NCBI GenBank assembly: GCA_002391625.1
Contig: DGFJ01000004.1
Coordinates: 1 to 64,000 of the forward strand
Reading direction: 5' to 3'
Source of the DNA: Ruminococcaceae bacterium UBA3903
GTDB lineage: Bacteria > Bacillota > Clostridia > Oscillospirales > Acutalibacteraceae
DNA: 64,000 nt
Shown here: positions 1 through 8,686 of the stretch, piece by piece
Layout of the letters: every line of letters begins with the position of its first letter
Numbering within the stretch: position 1 is the stretch's first letter
The notes under the pieces: generated by a model
What the model saw: the letters and a program-made list of their open reading frames with translations, nothing else
Told to the model about the DNA's origin: nothing
The model's database searches: none
Program-made: the position numbers and the translations under genes

Positions 1-252
1 TTTTCAAAATTGATTTCCGTGCATTTTTTATGGTAATCCCTAATATGTGAGCAGATAAATTTTGTCATTTCCTTTGGTCATACAAAAGAGATGTAAAATG
101 CTGGTTGGCTGCTGCCTAAAACAATAGGGCAATATATATAAATTAACATCGTTGCCTATATGTTATTTTATTAGTGCTTAGTGTAAGGTGAGGTTTTGTA
201 ATTTTAAAAGCCAACAAATCATATAATTAAATTATTTATGGCAGGTGATAAA

Positions 253-1245
253 ATGAAGCGAATAATCTCTGTAACAGTTGCTGTTTGCCTTATCGCAGGT
301 GTAATATTAATATTGTCAGGGGCTACACAGGAAGAAGACTACATAAAATATGCAGAGTTTAATGTATGCTATGAGGCGATGGACACAGCGTTATCAGCAC
401 AGCTGGACAGCTATAAAAGCAATGAGGAGAACATACCAAGCTGGATACAGGTGCTGTCCTACCTAGGTGCTAAATATGGTGGAGATTTTAAGCAGTACAA
501 GTCGGCGGACGCCACGGAAATAATTGACCGTCTAAAGGGTGGTGAAAAAATAGAGGATATAACAAGAGATATGAAGTATTACTCCTACTATTATCAGGTT
601 TACGACGCTGTTTTAGGTGGGTTTGTGGGTAGCTACAAGGAAGAGGTATCCACCGAAAACGGTGAAAAGCAATGGCAGGAGGGTTACGGTCTGACGGTAT
701 TCTCCCCTATTGCAAAAACCTTTCCCTTCTCACATTACAATGACTTTGGTGTCAGCCGTAGCTACGGCTACAAAAGAACGCACCTAGGTCACGACCTAAT
801 GGCAGCTACCGGCACACCTGTCATTGCCATAGAGTCTGGCACAGTAGAAATAATGGGCTGGAACCAATATGGAGGATGGCGTATTGGCATACGCAGTGCT
901 GATAAAAAGCGTTACTATTACTATGCACATTTGCGTCAAAACCGTCCCTTTCACCCAAATATATCACAGGGCTGTACAGTTAATGCGGGCGATGTTATAG
1001 GTTACGTTGGCAGAACGGGCTACAGCGCCAATGAAAACGTTAACGGCATAGAAACCAGCCATCTGCATTTGGGGATGGAGTTGGTTTTTGACGAAAGTCA
1101 AAAGGAATGTGATAACGAAATATGGGTAGATATGTATGCCATCACAAAGCTTTTACAAAAACACCAAAGCGAGGTCTACCGTGTAAACGAAACCAAGGAA
1201 TTTTACAGGGAAAATAATTTTGAAATTTTAGAAGGCAGTGAATAA
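253..1245 (+). CDS. Exported M23 (LytM-type) metallopeptidase
   Basis: A peptidase of family M23, expected to cut peptide cross-bridges of peptidoglycan outside the membrane. The product is 330 aa. Residues 1-25 form a signal anchor with an MKR start and a hydrophobic run. The middle (to about residue 150) is a Tyr-rich region I do not recognise. The C-terminal half is the LytM domain, with the zinc-site HxxxD motif (HLGHD, His177 and Asp181), a YYYYAHL strand and a late HLHLG motif. I chose the ATG at 253 because AGGTGA lies 5 nt upstream; an in-frame ATG at 238 has no such site. No Spo factor identity can be assigned. A hairpin and a lipoprotein gene follow. Confidence 0.9.
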   Translation: MKRIISVTVAVCLIAGVILILSGATQEEDYIKYAEFNVCYEAMDTALSAQLDSYKSNEENIPSWIQVLSYLGAKYGGDFKQYKSADATEIIDRLKGGEKIEDITRDMKYYSYYYQVYDAVLGGFVGSYKEEVSTENGEKQWQEGYGLTVFSPIAKTFPFSHYNDFGVSRSYGYKRTHLGHDLMAATGTPVIAIESGTVEIMGWNQYGGWRIGIRSADKKRYYYYAHLRQNRPFHPNISQGCTVNAGDVIGYVGRTGYSANENVNGIETSHLHLGMELVFDESQKECDNEIWVDMYAITKLLQKHQSEVYRVNETKEFYRENNFEILEGSE

Positions 1246-1478
1246 ATTTTAATTTCTTCGTAACAATAAAAACAGCTGACAGGGTAAATTGTAACTATGT
1301 TTACATTAATAGCATTTTTATTGACATAGGTACATTTTCCCATTAAAATACAAATTACAGCTTGATTGCTTCAACATACTCATATAAAAATTAGTATGTT
1401 GAAGCGTTACAAGCCAACAGCTTGCATATTTATACTGTATTTTATCAGCTGTGAGTACATAAAAAGGAAGTAGAAATA
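1246..1478. repeat. Intergenic long inverted repeat (arms 1368-1380 and 1393-1405)
   Basis: The gap contains a 13-bp perfect inverted repeat with a 12-nt loop. It extends outward across a short internal loop by a second arm pair (GCTTG near 1360 and CAAGC near 1410). No T-tract follows, so it is not a classical terminator. It could be a structured RNA, the mark of a small mobile element, or an mRNA stabiliser between the two genes. Confidence 0.5.
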
Positions 1479-1952
1479 ATGAAAACAAAAAAAATAACTG
1501 CACTAGTAATGGCTGTACTGCTTATCATAGCCTTATGCAGCTGTTCAAAAAGCAATAAAAAACAAAATGTTCAGCTGTCCTCTATCATGACACAAATAAA
1601 CAAAGAATGCAGTCTAGACAATATGATAGCCTTAGAAACAGCTGACCAAATGTACAAGCAATACGAGATTGATGCTAAGGATATAAAATCCTTCTCCGCA
1701 GAGGTATCCAGTGACAGCTTAAACCAAAACGAGGTTGTAATGGTAGAGGCACAAAGCAGTGACGCTATGAAACGTATAAAGGAAAAGTTAGAAAACAGCT
1801 ACAATAAAAAGCTAGACCAAAGCAGAGATTACCTTCCCGATGAATATGAAATGATAAAGAAATGCACCGTGTCCACAAACGGAAATTATGTGCGTATGTT
1901 TATTTCTGATAATGCTGAAAAAATGACATCCATCTACAAATCGTACTTCTAA
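1479..1952 (+). CDS. DUF4358-like lipoprotein
   Basis: A small exported protein of 157 aa with a lipoprotein signal: a Lys-rich N-terminus, a hydrophobic stretch and a lipobox ending at Cys22 (ALCSC). The mature part is charged and resembles the DUF4358 family, whose members are clostridial lipoproteins of unknown function. The match is judged from the overall pattern of a short alpha/beta domain and the final GNYV..FIS strand. AAAGGAAG precedes the ATG. It ends just before a strong terminator hairpin, so it is probably the last gene of its transcript. Confidence 0.75.
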   Translation: MKTKKITALVMAVLLIIALCSCSKSNKKQNVQLSSIMTQINKECSLDNMIALETADQMYKQYEIDAKDIKSFSAEVSSDSLNQNEVVMVEAQSSDAMKRIKEKLENSYNKKLDQSRDYLPDEYEMIKKCTVSTNGNYVRMFISDNAEKMTSIYKSYF

Positions 1953-1981
1953 AAATTAATAAATGCTAATCCACATAATTT

Positions 1982-2026
1982 ATCGGCTGTCTGTTTATGG
2001 TACATAACAATAAACAGACAGCCGAT
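1982..2026 (+). terminator. Hairpin terminator after the DUF4358 gene
   Basis: A perfect 16-bp inverted repeat (1982-1997 and 2011-2026) with a 13-nt loop, followed by an AT-rich stretch. It overlaps the in-frame upstream codons of the next gene, which supports a start for that gene at 2048. Confidence 0.75.
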
Positions 2027-2047
2027 TATTTATTATGGGGTGACACG

Positions 2048-3445
2048 ATGGTATTTTCCAGCTTGGTTTTTTTATTCATATATTTACCTCCTGTGCTGTT
2101 AATCTACCATATAGTGCCATTAAGGCTTAGAAATCTATTTTTACTGGTGGTTAACCTAATTTTTTACGGTTGGGGCGAGCCAGCTTTTATACTGCTAATG
2201 GTATTTTCAACATTAGTGGATTACACCCATGGATGTTTTATAGGTAAATACAGGGATAAAAACAAGGGCTTAGCAAAAGGCTTTGTTATATCCTCCATCA
2301 TAATTAACCTAAGTCTTTTAGGATTTTTTAAATATGCGGGATTTTTAACAGGTGTCCTAAACCTATTACCATTTTTCACTATACCTACTGTAACCATACC
2401 CTTGCCAATAGGTATATCATTTTACACCTTTCAAACAATGTCCTATTCTATAGATGTTTATAAGGGTGACGCACCAGCTCAGAAAAACATCATTGCCTTT
2501 GGCACATATGTTTCACTGTTTCCACAGCTTATAGCTGGACCTATTGTACGATACAAGGATATATCCCATCAGTTAAATCATAGAAAAGAAACACTAAAGG
2601 GCTTCACTCTGGGTGTAAGGGTGTTTATAATAGGGCTTGCTCAAAAGGTTTTGATAGCCAATCAAATGGGGCTTTTATGGAACAATCTTAATATAGCTTC
2701 AAACAGCAACGGCGTGCTGGGTAATTGGATTGGCATTATAGCATACGCACTGCAAATATACTTTGATTTTAACGGATATTCCCTAATGGCTTGTGGTTTA
2801 GGAAATATGCTTGGCTTTGAGTTTTTAAAAAACTTTAACTACCCATATATATCACAATCTATCACAGATTTTTGGCATAGATGGCATATATCTTTAAGCA
2901 CATGGTTTAAGGAATACGTATATATCCCTTTAGGTGGCAACAGGAAAGGTACTAAGCGTACCATAATCAATTTATCTATTGTGTGGTTTTTAACAGGCTT
3001 ATGGCATGGTGCTAGCTGGAATTTTATTTTATGGGGTATGTACTTTGGTATGCTTCTAATATTAGAAAAATTCGTGTTAATTAATTTTTTAAAAAGACTG
3101 CCTGTTTTTTTACGCCATATTTATGCACTAGTATTTATATTAATTGGATGGATTATTTTTTACTTTGAGGATATGAACGCAATGGTAAGCTTTATGGTAA
3201 ATCTTGTAAAACCCACTAATGGTATAATAAGCCACTATGCTTTAACATTGATAATATCATATTTACCACTGCTATTGGCTGCCTGTGTCGCCAGCACCCC
3301 CATACCAGTAAAACTTTTTCATAAATTTAAAGCATACACATTATGCTGGATACCAGAAGCCACACTGACAACCATAGCAATGGCATTATGCACCGCCAGT
3401 CTGGTTAGCCAATCATATAATCCGTTTTTGTATTTTCGATTTTAA
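2048..3445 (+). CDS. MBOAT-family membrane O-acyltransferase
   Basis: A polytopic membrane O-acyltransferase of the AlgI/DltB type, 465 aa, predicted to move an acyl (often acetyl) group across the membrane onto an extracellular polymer. Visible signatures are the N-terminal FLFIYLPPVLL helix, the FYTFQTMSY segment, the FPQLIAGPIVRY motif, the DFWHRWHISLSTWF motif and the TGLWHGASWNF motif that holds the family's invariant His. The start at 2048 follows GGGGTGA by 4 nt; the alternative ATG at 1997 lies inside the terminator stem. The next gene encodes a DHHW/AlgX-like protein, the usual partner in such export and acylation systems. The polymer is not shown by the sequence. Confidence 0.92.
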   Translation: MVFSSLVFLFIYLPPVLLIYHIVPLRLRNLFLLVVNLIFYGWGEPAFILLMVFSTLVDYTHGCFIGKYRDKNKGLAKGFVISSIIINLSLLGFFKYAGFLTGVLNLLPFFTIPTVTIPLPIGISFYTFQTMSYSIDVYKGDAPAQKNIIAFGTYVSLFPQLIAGPIVRYKDISHQLNHRKETLKGFTLGVRVFIIGLAQKVLIANQMGLLWNNLNIASNSNGVLGNWIGIIAYALQIYFDFNGYSLMACGLGNMLGFEFLKNFNYPYISQSITDFWHRWHISLSTWFKEYVYIPLGGNRKGTKRTIINLSIVWFLTGLWHGASWNFILWGMYFGMLLILEKFVLINFLKRLPVFLRHIYALVFILIGWIIFYFEDMNAMVSFMVNLVKPTNGIISHYALTLIISYLPLLLAACVASTPIPVKLFHKFKAYTLCWIPEATLTTIAMALCTASLVSQSYNPFLYFRF

Positions 3446-3464
3446 AACCAAAAGGAATACTATA

Positions 3465-4607
3465 ATGAGAATGAGAAAAAATAATAGCTTTTTAAAAAAT
3501 TTAACAGCCATACTTTTCTGTTTATTTATTGGGTTAATGCTCCTTCTTTTTCTTATTTTTCCTAAAGGTCATTATTCTTCCAATGAAAAACGTTATCTAA
3601 ATGCCTTTCCACAGCTAACATTAAAAACCGTTTTTGATGGAAGCTTTGGTAAGGAGTTCGAAGCCTATCTATCTGACCAAGCCCCCTACAGAGAGCTTTG
3701 GGTAGGACTTAATGGTTATTATAATCTTTACAGTGGCAGAAACGGTGTATCAGGTGTATACAGCTGTGATGATAATTATTTAATTAATGTTCCAATTAAT
3801 ACAAATGACGGCCTTACACACAATATAAAAGTCTTGGCAGACTTTGCGGAAAGCACAGGTATATCCACAACATTATTGGCTGCACCCACCACAGGATATA
3901 TAATGGAAGACCTCCTGCCCTTAAACCACCTTCCTTATATGGATGATGAAAATTTTAAAAGCATCTATACTAACAAGGGTGATATGCAATTAATTGATAT
4001 ACGAAGCACCTTTAAGCTTTCTTTACAGCAGGGCAATCAGCTGTACTACAAAACCGACCATCATTGGACAACCTTAGGTGCATACACAGCATACACAAAA
4101 TACTGTGATGCTCTGGGGTTAATTCCTACCCCTCAGGACAGCTTTAACATCAACACCTACAATAATTTCTATGGTACGACATACTCAAAAAGTGCTTTAT
4201 GGTTAAATCCGCCTGATACAATAGATGTGTGGACAAACAAAAGCAACAAAAATATAAGGGTGAAAATAATTGAGGCTGATAAAACAAAAGCGTATAACAA
4301 TATGTTTTTTACTAACCGACTAAATGATGATGATAAGTACCCCGTATTTCTAGACGGTAACCACAGTGTGGTAAAAATAATCAATCCCCAATCACAGGGT
4401 GGCAGACTTTTAGTAATAAAGGACTCCTACGCACACTGCTTTGTACCGTTTTTATCAGAGCATTACAGTGAAATTATAATGGTAGATTTACGTTATTATA
4501 ATCAGCCTGTGTCACAAATGCTGTTAAGCGAAGGTATAGACAGCGTGCTTGTCCTGTACAGCGTTGACAGCTTGGCAACTGATAAATATATAAAATTTCT
4601 AAGATGA
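3465..4607 (+). CDS. DHHW-family (AlgX/AlgJ-like) exported protein
   Basis: Product of 380 aa with one N-terminal transmembrane segment (about residues 12-35) and an extracytoplasmic SGNH-hydrolase-like domain. The family signature DHHW is at about residue 199 (TDHHWTTLGAY), and a late VIKDSYAHCF motif looks like the nucleophile region of AlgX/AlgJ-type O-acetyltransferases. The gene follows the MBOAT gene by 19 nt with its own AAAGGAA site, so the two are probably cotranscribed. In known systems the MBOAT protein supplies the acyl group and this partner transfers it to the polysaccharide or peptidoglycan. Confidence 0.88.
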   Translation: MRMRKNNSFLKNLTAILFCLFIGLMLLLFLIFPKGHYSSNEKRYLNAFPQLTLKTVFDGSFGKEFEAYLSDQAPYRELWVGLNGYYNLYSGRNGVSGVYSCDDNYLINVPINTNDGLTHNIKVLADFAESTGISTTLLAAPTTGYIMEDLLPLNHLPYMDDENFKSIYTNKGDMQLIDIRSTFKLSLQQGNQLYYKTDHHWTTLGAYTAYTKYCDALGLIPTPQDSFNINTYNNFYGTTYSKSALWLNPPDTIDVWTNKSNKNIRVKIIEADKTKAYNNMFFTNRLNDDDKYPVFLDGNHSVVKIINPQSQGGRLLVIKDSYAHCFVPFLSEHYSEIIMVDLRYYNQPVSQMLLSEGIDSVLVLYSVDSLATDKYIKFLR

Positions 4608-4626
4608 ATTTTTTTATAATCGTCTG

Positions 4627-4665
4627 CCCCCTATTTGGCGGTAATAAAGCTGACCAAGTATGGGG
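4627..4665 (+). terminator. Probable terminator after the acylation pair
   Basis: CCCC-TA-TTGG and CCAA-TA-GGGG arms pair with one small bulge around a loop of about 15 nt. Runs of T follow downstream. Confidence 0.5.
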
Positions 4666-4699
4666 TAATTAATTTTTCGTGTTTTTTTATAAATTAGCG

Positions 4700-4728
4700 T
4701 TGACAAAACTGGAACACAGGTATATACT
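4700..4728 (+). promoter_or_regulatory. Sigma-A promoter of the sdpR-sdpI-like pair
   Basis: TTGACA at 4700-4705 and TATACT at 4723-4728 are separated by exactly 17 nt, a near-consensus vegetative promoter. Transcription should begin near 4735, immediately before the inverted repeat at 4736-4765. Confidence 0.8.
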
Positions 4729-4735
4729 AGTATCA

Positions 4736-4765
4736 GTTAGTTAGATGATTATCTAATTAACTAAC
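4736..4765. promoter_or_regulatory. Candidate ArsR/SdpR-type operator
   Basis: An imperfect palindrome with GTTAGTTA and TAACTAAC ends lies at the predicted transcription start, between the promoter and the ribosome-binding site. Its position would let the ArsR-type product repress its own operon. Confidence 0.6.
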
Positions 4766-4788
4766 AATCAAATAAAGAGGTGAAGCAT

Positions 4789-5052
4789 ATGGGCGATGCA
4801 TGGAACGCTATGTCTGACCCAACAAGACGAAAAATTTTAGAAATGCTAAAGGAACAGGATTTAAATGCAGGAGAAATAGCAAACAGATTTAATATGACTA
4901 AGCCGTCAATTAGTCATCATTTAAGTATTCTAAAACAAGCCGATTTGGTAGAAAGTAAAAAGATAGGTCAAAATGTCATATACTCTATCAATACAAGCGT
5001 GTTTGAGGATTTATTATCATTCATATTAAAATTATCAAAAGGAGAAGATTAA
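4789..5052 (+). CDS. ArsR-family autorepressor, SdpR-like
   Basis: A winged-helix regulator of 87 aa. It starts with the typical ALSDPTRR-like segment (AMSDPTRRKILEML) and carries a recognition helix around NMTKPSISHHLSILKQADLV, followed by a wing with GQNVIYSIN. No metal-binding Cys pair is present, which fits the SdpR type rather than ArsR/SmtB sensors. I place the start at the ATG at 4789, six nt after GAGGTG; the GTG at 4780 lies inside that site. It is followed after 2 nt by an SdpI-like gene, matching the Bacillus sdpRI layout, where SdpI at the membrane sequesters SdpR. Confidence 0.88.
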   Translation: MGDAWNAMSDPTRRKILEMLKEQDLNAGEIANRFNMTKPSISHHLSILKQADLVESKKIGQNVIYSINTSVFEDLLSFILKLSKGED

Positions 5053-5054
5053 TT

Positions 5055-5717
5055 ATGAAAAAAACTGTAATGTGGGTAATAGCTATACTTAATTTACTTT
5101 GTTCAATTATTATTCTGGCTAAAAGCCCCCTTAATATTATACCTATTCATTTTGGTATAGATGGTCAGGCGGACTCCTTTGGCAGTAAATGGGTATGCTT
5201 ATTAATGCCAATTTTCGCTATAATACTAACTCTGGCATATCATATTTATATCAGCTATATTAAAAAGAAAAATTCGGAAAACAATAACATAAAGGTATTG
5301 AACATTTTAATACCCTGTATTATATTTTTCTTTATATTAATAGGCTGGATAATAACCGCCATATCTCTAAATTACGGTACAAGCATTAACACAGCCTATA
5401 TGCCCTATGCCATTATTGCTTTAATTGGTATCTTGATGATAATTTTAAGCAATTTCATGGGTAAGCTTAAACCTAATTACACCATAGGCGTTCGCTTAAG
5501 CTGGACCTTAAGGGATGAAACTGTCTGGAAAAAAACTCATAGAATCAGCGGTATTGTGGGTGTTATATGCGGTATAGCCATGGTTATATCTGGTATAATC
5601 ACCATGCTGTTAAACAGCCCTGTAGCGTGCATGATATTATTATTTGTCATTTTAGCAGTGGAGCTTACCGTTCCTACAATATACTCCTATAAGCTATACC
5701 ACAAAATCCACGGATAA
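5055..5717 (+). CDS. SdpI-family membrane protein (immunity/signal)
   Basis: A 220-aa membrane protein with about six hydrophobic segments. The N-terminal third matches the DUF1648 type (PIHFGIDGQADSFGSK), and the later half matches the SdpI domain (NYTIGVRLSWTLRDETVWKKTHR). In B. subtilis SdpI confers immunity to the SdpC toxin and captures SdpR. No sdpABC toxin genes are present here, so the protein may sense or resist an envelope-active peptide made elsewhere. It is translationally close to the repressor gene and ends before a strong terminator. Confidence 0.88.
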   Translation: MKKTVMWVIAILNLLCSIIILAKSPLNIIPIHFGIDGQADSFGSKWVCLLMPIFAIILTLAYHIYISYIKKKNSENNNIKVLNILIPCIIFFFILIGWIITAISLNYGTSINTAYMPYAIIALIGILMIILSNFMGKLKPNYTIGVRLSWTLRDETVWKKTHRISGIVGVICGIAMVISGIITMLLNSPVACMILLFVILAVELTVPTIYSYKLYHKIHG

Positions 5718-5738
5718 AATAGGTAAAATTCAAAATCA

Positions 5739-5768
5739 GGGTGAGCCACAAACGTGGCTCACCCTTTT
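5739..5768 (+). terminator. Terminator of the sdpR-sdpI-like operon
   Basis: An 11-bp GC-rich perfect stem (5739-5749 and 5754-5764) with an AAAC loop is followed by TTTT. Confidence 0.85.
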
Positions 5769-5939
5769 GCCATTGGTTCTACAATGAAAAATTATTTTTT
5801 AAAGAGTACACCTATACCTTGTTGTACCAGCTTTCAAAACTTTTCATCTATCCAAAACTTTAAATAATTTAGTGTAAATTACAAAAGCTATTAATTAAGA
5901 ACCAATTCTGGGGGATTTTCATTTGAGCTTAGGGTTGCT

Positions 5940-6131
5940 TTATTTCATACCCATTTCGTATTGCTCAATCATTTTCTTAACCATCTGTCCGCCTACTGAA
6001 CCAGCCTGACGAGATGTTAAATCACCGTTGTAGCCCTGCTTTAGGTTTACACCCACTTCGCCTGCACATTCCATCTTAAATTTTTCCATTGCTTCCTTTG
6101 CCTGTGGTACGTTAATTGAATTATTAGACAT
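5940..6131 (-). CDS. Alpha/beta-type small acid-soluble spore protein
   Basis: A DNA-binding protein of the spore core, 63 aa. The family signatures are clear: an N-terminal helix with PQAKEAMEKFK, the Gpr cleavage region (MECAGEVGV) and the C-terminal GDLTSRQAGSVGGQMVKKMI block. Such proteins coat spore DNA, protect it from UV and are degraded at germination by Gpr, whose gene lies at 15.9 kb. AAAGGAG precedes the ATG. A forespore (sigma-G) promoter would be expected upstream, but I could not assign one with confidence. Confidence 0.95.
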   Translation of the reverse strand: MSNNSINVPQAKEAMEKFKMECAGEVGVNLKQGYNGDLTSRQAGSVGGQMVKKMIEQYEMGMK

Positions 6132-6370
6132 AATCTTTTTCTCCTTTACTTTTTCTTTTTTTAAAATTATAATCGAATTATTTTTCTTGTTTAAGTGCGG
6201 TGGTCAACCTCTTGACCTTTGCCGCAATAATATTGTATGTGCTTATGTAGATAATATAGCTAGAAAAATTTGTAAATAAAAATCTATTGTGCATTGCTGA
6301 TTTTTTGTTTAAAATATCAAAACCAATGTTTTATTATTAATTATTTACCTGCCATATCCTTATGTACAGG

Positions 6371-6400
6371 AAAAAGGACGGTGCTTTTTACACACCGCCC
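6371..6400 (-). terminator. Terminator of the small Cys-rich gene
   Basis: Read on the minus strand, GGGCGGTG pairs with CACCGTCC (one G-U pair) around a 9-nt loop and is followed by five T residues. Confidence 0.75.
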
Positions 6401-6420
6401 CACCCAGAAGAAAAAATCAG

Positions 6421-6543
6421 TTAGCAGCCACAGCCACAGCTAGGTGTTTCCTCATTGTTACCGTTACAGCAAACGATCCAGATAATAGCAAGAATTATAA
6501 TCCAAGTGCAGCTACTGCCGCCAAAAAGATTGTTACAGCACAT
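6421..6543 (-). CDS. 40-aa Cys-rich membrane miniprotein
   Basis: A short gene with an excellent Shine-Dalgarno site (AAAGGAGG, about 6 nt upstream) and its own terminator. The protein opens with MCCNNLFGG, continues with one hydrophobic helix (SCTWIIILAIIWIV), then CC, an acidic linker (NGNNEETP) and a SCGCGC end. In total 8 of 40 residues are Cys. Gly-Gly before a single helix is reminiscent of YjcZ-type small sporulation proteins, and it lies next to a SASP gene on the same strand, so a spore-coat role is possible but not shown. Confidence 0.75.
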   Translation of the reverse strand: MCCNNLFGGSSCTWIIILAIIWIVCCNGNNEETPSCGCGC

Positions 6544-6647
6544 CGTGTTTTCCTCCTTTCAAGTGGTACAATACATTATATTGCAAAAGACCCAATTTGG
6601 TTACACTTTTATTCGGAACTTTTATTTGTAAATTTGCACAAATACTA

Positions 6648-6675
6648 TTGAATTCTAATTTTAAAACAGTATAAT
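6648..6675 (+). promoter_or_regulatory. Probable sigma-A promoter of the 5'-nucleotidase gene
   Basis: TTGAAT (6648-6653) and TATAAT (6670-6675) are separated by 16 nt, about 25 nt upstream of the ATG. Confidence 0.55.
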
Positions 6676-6700
6676 TATATTAAAAAAGGGGGAATTCTTC

Positions 6701-8524
6701 ATGAGAAAAATTATATCCATAATGTTATGCGTATTATTGGCTGCTATGGTTCTGCCAATAACAGCCTATGCCGATGATGGTGACACCGTATCCATAACGG
6801 TCGCCTATACAAACGACATTCACGCTCGTAACTCAAACGACGATTATAACCGTACAATAGGTTTTCCTAAGCTTAAAACCATTGTAGACCAAGAAAATGC
6901 TGATTTACTGCTGGATGCAGGGGATTTGTACCATGGGCAAGCCTTTGCTACAGTGGAAAATGGTGAAAGCATTGCCCAGCTGATTAACGCAGTGGGATAT
7001 GATGGTATGACTGTTGGTAATCATGACTGGAACTATGGTGAAGACCAATTAAAGGCATTAGAAGCCATCTCAGCCTGCCCCGTTATGGCTGGCAACGTTG
7101 AAACAGACAGCAATGACAATTTTTTTAACACAGATTACATAATCCGTGATATTGGCGGTGTAAAGGTAGGTGTTTTTGGCGTTGTAGACCCTGAGGTTTA
7201 TGGTGCAACCAACCCTACTCTGCTAAAAGGCTTACAGTACACTGATATGTACGCATATGCGGATAAAATGGTTAAACAGCTTCAAAGCCAAGACTGCGAC
7301 ATTATAGTAGCGTTATCCCACTGTGTTGATTACGAAAAATTGGCATCTACTGTTAGTGGCATAGATTTACTGATAACTGGACATTTACATATAGAGCTAA
7401 GCACAGTAGTCAATGATACTTTAGTAGTACAGGCAGGAGAATATATGCAAAACGTTGGCATAGCAAGCTTAGAATATTCAAAAAGTGAGGATAAGCTAAT
7501 ATCCGCAGCTGCAAAGGAAATCACCTATGAGGATTCAAAAGCATATGAACCTAATGCTGATATTACAAATTTAATAGCACAAATTAATGAAGAGCAAAAG
7601 CCAATTCTAGATGAGGCAGTGGGCAGTACCTCCATAGACCTTGATGGGGAAAAATTTCATGTTAGAGCCTACGAAACCAATTTAGGCAGAGTAATAACCG
7701 ATACATATATTAACGAAACCGGTGCTGATATAGCCATAGAAAACGGTGGTGGCATACGTTCATCTATCAAGCAAGGAAGCATTACAAAAAGAGATGTTAT
7801 AAACGTTGCACCCTTTGGTAATATTATTGTAACAAAGGACGTAACAGGTGCAGGCATAAAGGAAATGCTGGAAAACACCATTGACCTAGGTATCCGAAAC
7901 GCCAAGGCATATTCCGGCGAAAGCACAGATTGGCCCAGCAACGACGGCAGCTATGTACAAATTGGCGGTATGACTATAAAATATGACACCTCTAAGCCCA
8001 CAGGCAGTCGTGTTATATCTGCCATGGTAGGCAGCGAACCACTGGATTTAAGCAAAATCTACACAATCGCCGGCAACAATTTTATTCTGGCTGATAAAAC
8101 CTATCCCGCCATTGCCTCTGCACCAATAAAAAGCGAATACACTACCTGTGATGATGCGTTGACAAAATTCATTACCAGCATAGGTGTAGAAGGCTCTATA
8201 AACAATCAACGTATGATTGACATAACCACTCCTGTAGAGCCTACTGCACCAACAGCAGAGCCTACACAGGAATCCAGCACCGCACCTACCGCTTCAACCA
8301 CTATACCAGCAACAGCCACCCCTACCTCTCCATCTGCCACAGCACCAGCACAGGGCGGTACAACAGCTAACAACGGCAGTACAGCACCTACTAACACCAA
8401 TGCGTCAACAGCTGGCAAGGTAGCCACAGGCGACAGCCAGAGCATTGTTATGTTAATAGGCATTATAGCATTATCCTTATGCACTATATTAACAATTAAA
8501 CGTAAGGCTGTAGAAAAACAATAA
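6701..8524 (+). CDS. Surface 5'-nucleotidase / 2',3'-cyclic phosphodiesterase (UshA/YfkN type)
   Basis: A 607-aa secreted metallophosphatase. A signal peptide ends at about AYA-DD (residue 24). The N-terminal metallophosphoesterase domain shows the metal ligands in order: TNDIHAR, LLDAGDLYHGQ, GNHDWNYG and GHLHIE. The C-terminal substrate domain has the ENGGGIRSSI and APFGNI motifs of the 5'-nucleotidase family. A linker of about 70 residues rich in Thr, Pro and Ala follows, then ATGD, a hydrophobic helix and KRK, which looks like a surface-anchoring tail. It probably recovers nucleosides and phosphate from extracellular nucleotides. GGGGG precedes the ATG. Confidence 0.92.
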   Translation: MRKIISIMLCVLLAAMVLPITAYADDGDTVSITVAYTNDIHARNSNDDYNRTIGFPKLKTIVDQENADLLLDAGDLYHGQAFATVENGESIAQLINAVGYDGMTVGNHDWNYGEDQLKALEAISACPVMAGNVETDSNDNFFNTDYIIRDIGGVKVGVFGVVDPEVYGATNPTLLKGLQYTDMYAYADKMVKQLQSQDCDIIVALSHCVDYEKLASTVSGIDLLITGHLHIELSTVVNDTLVVQAGEYMQNVGIASLEYSKSEDKLISAAAKEITYEDSKAYEPNADITNLIAQINEEQKPILDEAVGSTSIDLDGEKFHVRAYETNLGRVITDTYINETGADIAIENGGGIRSSIKQGSITKRDVINVAPFGNIIVTKDVTGAGIKEMLENTIDLGIRNAKAYSGESTDWPSNDGSYVQIGGMTIKYDTSKPTGSRVISAMVGSEPLDLSKIYTIAGNNFILADKTYPAIASAPIKSEYTTCDDALTKFITSIGVEGSINNQRMIDITTPVEPTAPTAEPTQESSTAPTASTTIPATATPTSPSATAPAQGGTTANNGSTAPTNTNASTAGKVATGDSQSIVMLIGIIALSLCTILTIKRKAVEKQ

Positions 8525-8654
8525 AGCCCTTAACGCTAAAAACCATTTAAGCAGTATAAGCTGGCAATATTTTTTTCCTACAAAGCAACAAACAGTGGCA
8601 GTTTACCCATTGTTATCTTAGGGCTTAGTATAAACAACAAAAAACAACCACAAC

Positions 8655-8686
8655 GGGGGCTGTCACTTTTCATCGTGACAGCCCCC
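8655..8686. terminator. Terminator shared by converging genes
   Basis: A perfect 12-bp GC-rich stem (8655-8666 and 8675-8686) with an 8-nt loop lies between the 5'-nucleotidase gene and the converging amidohydrolase gene. Confidence 0.85.

Noticed and set aside
1..237. Possible 3' end of an upstream gene at the left edge
   Set aside because: Short open stretches end within 36-60 nt in different frames and none shows recognisable sequence.
8206..8484. Val/Ala-rich frame opposite the 5'-nucleotidase tail
   Set aside because: It is the complement of the Thr/Pro low-complexity linker, whose composition avoids stops in that frame.
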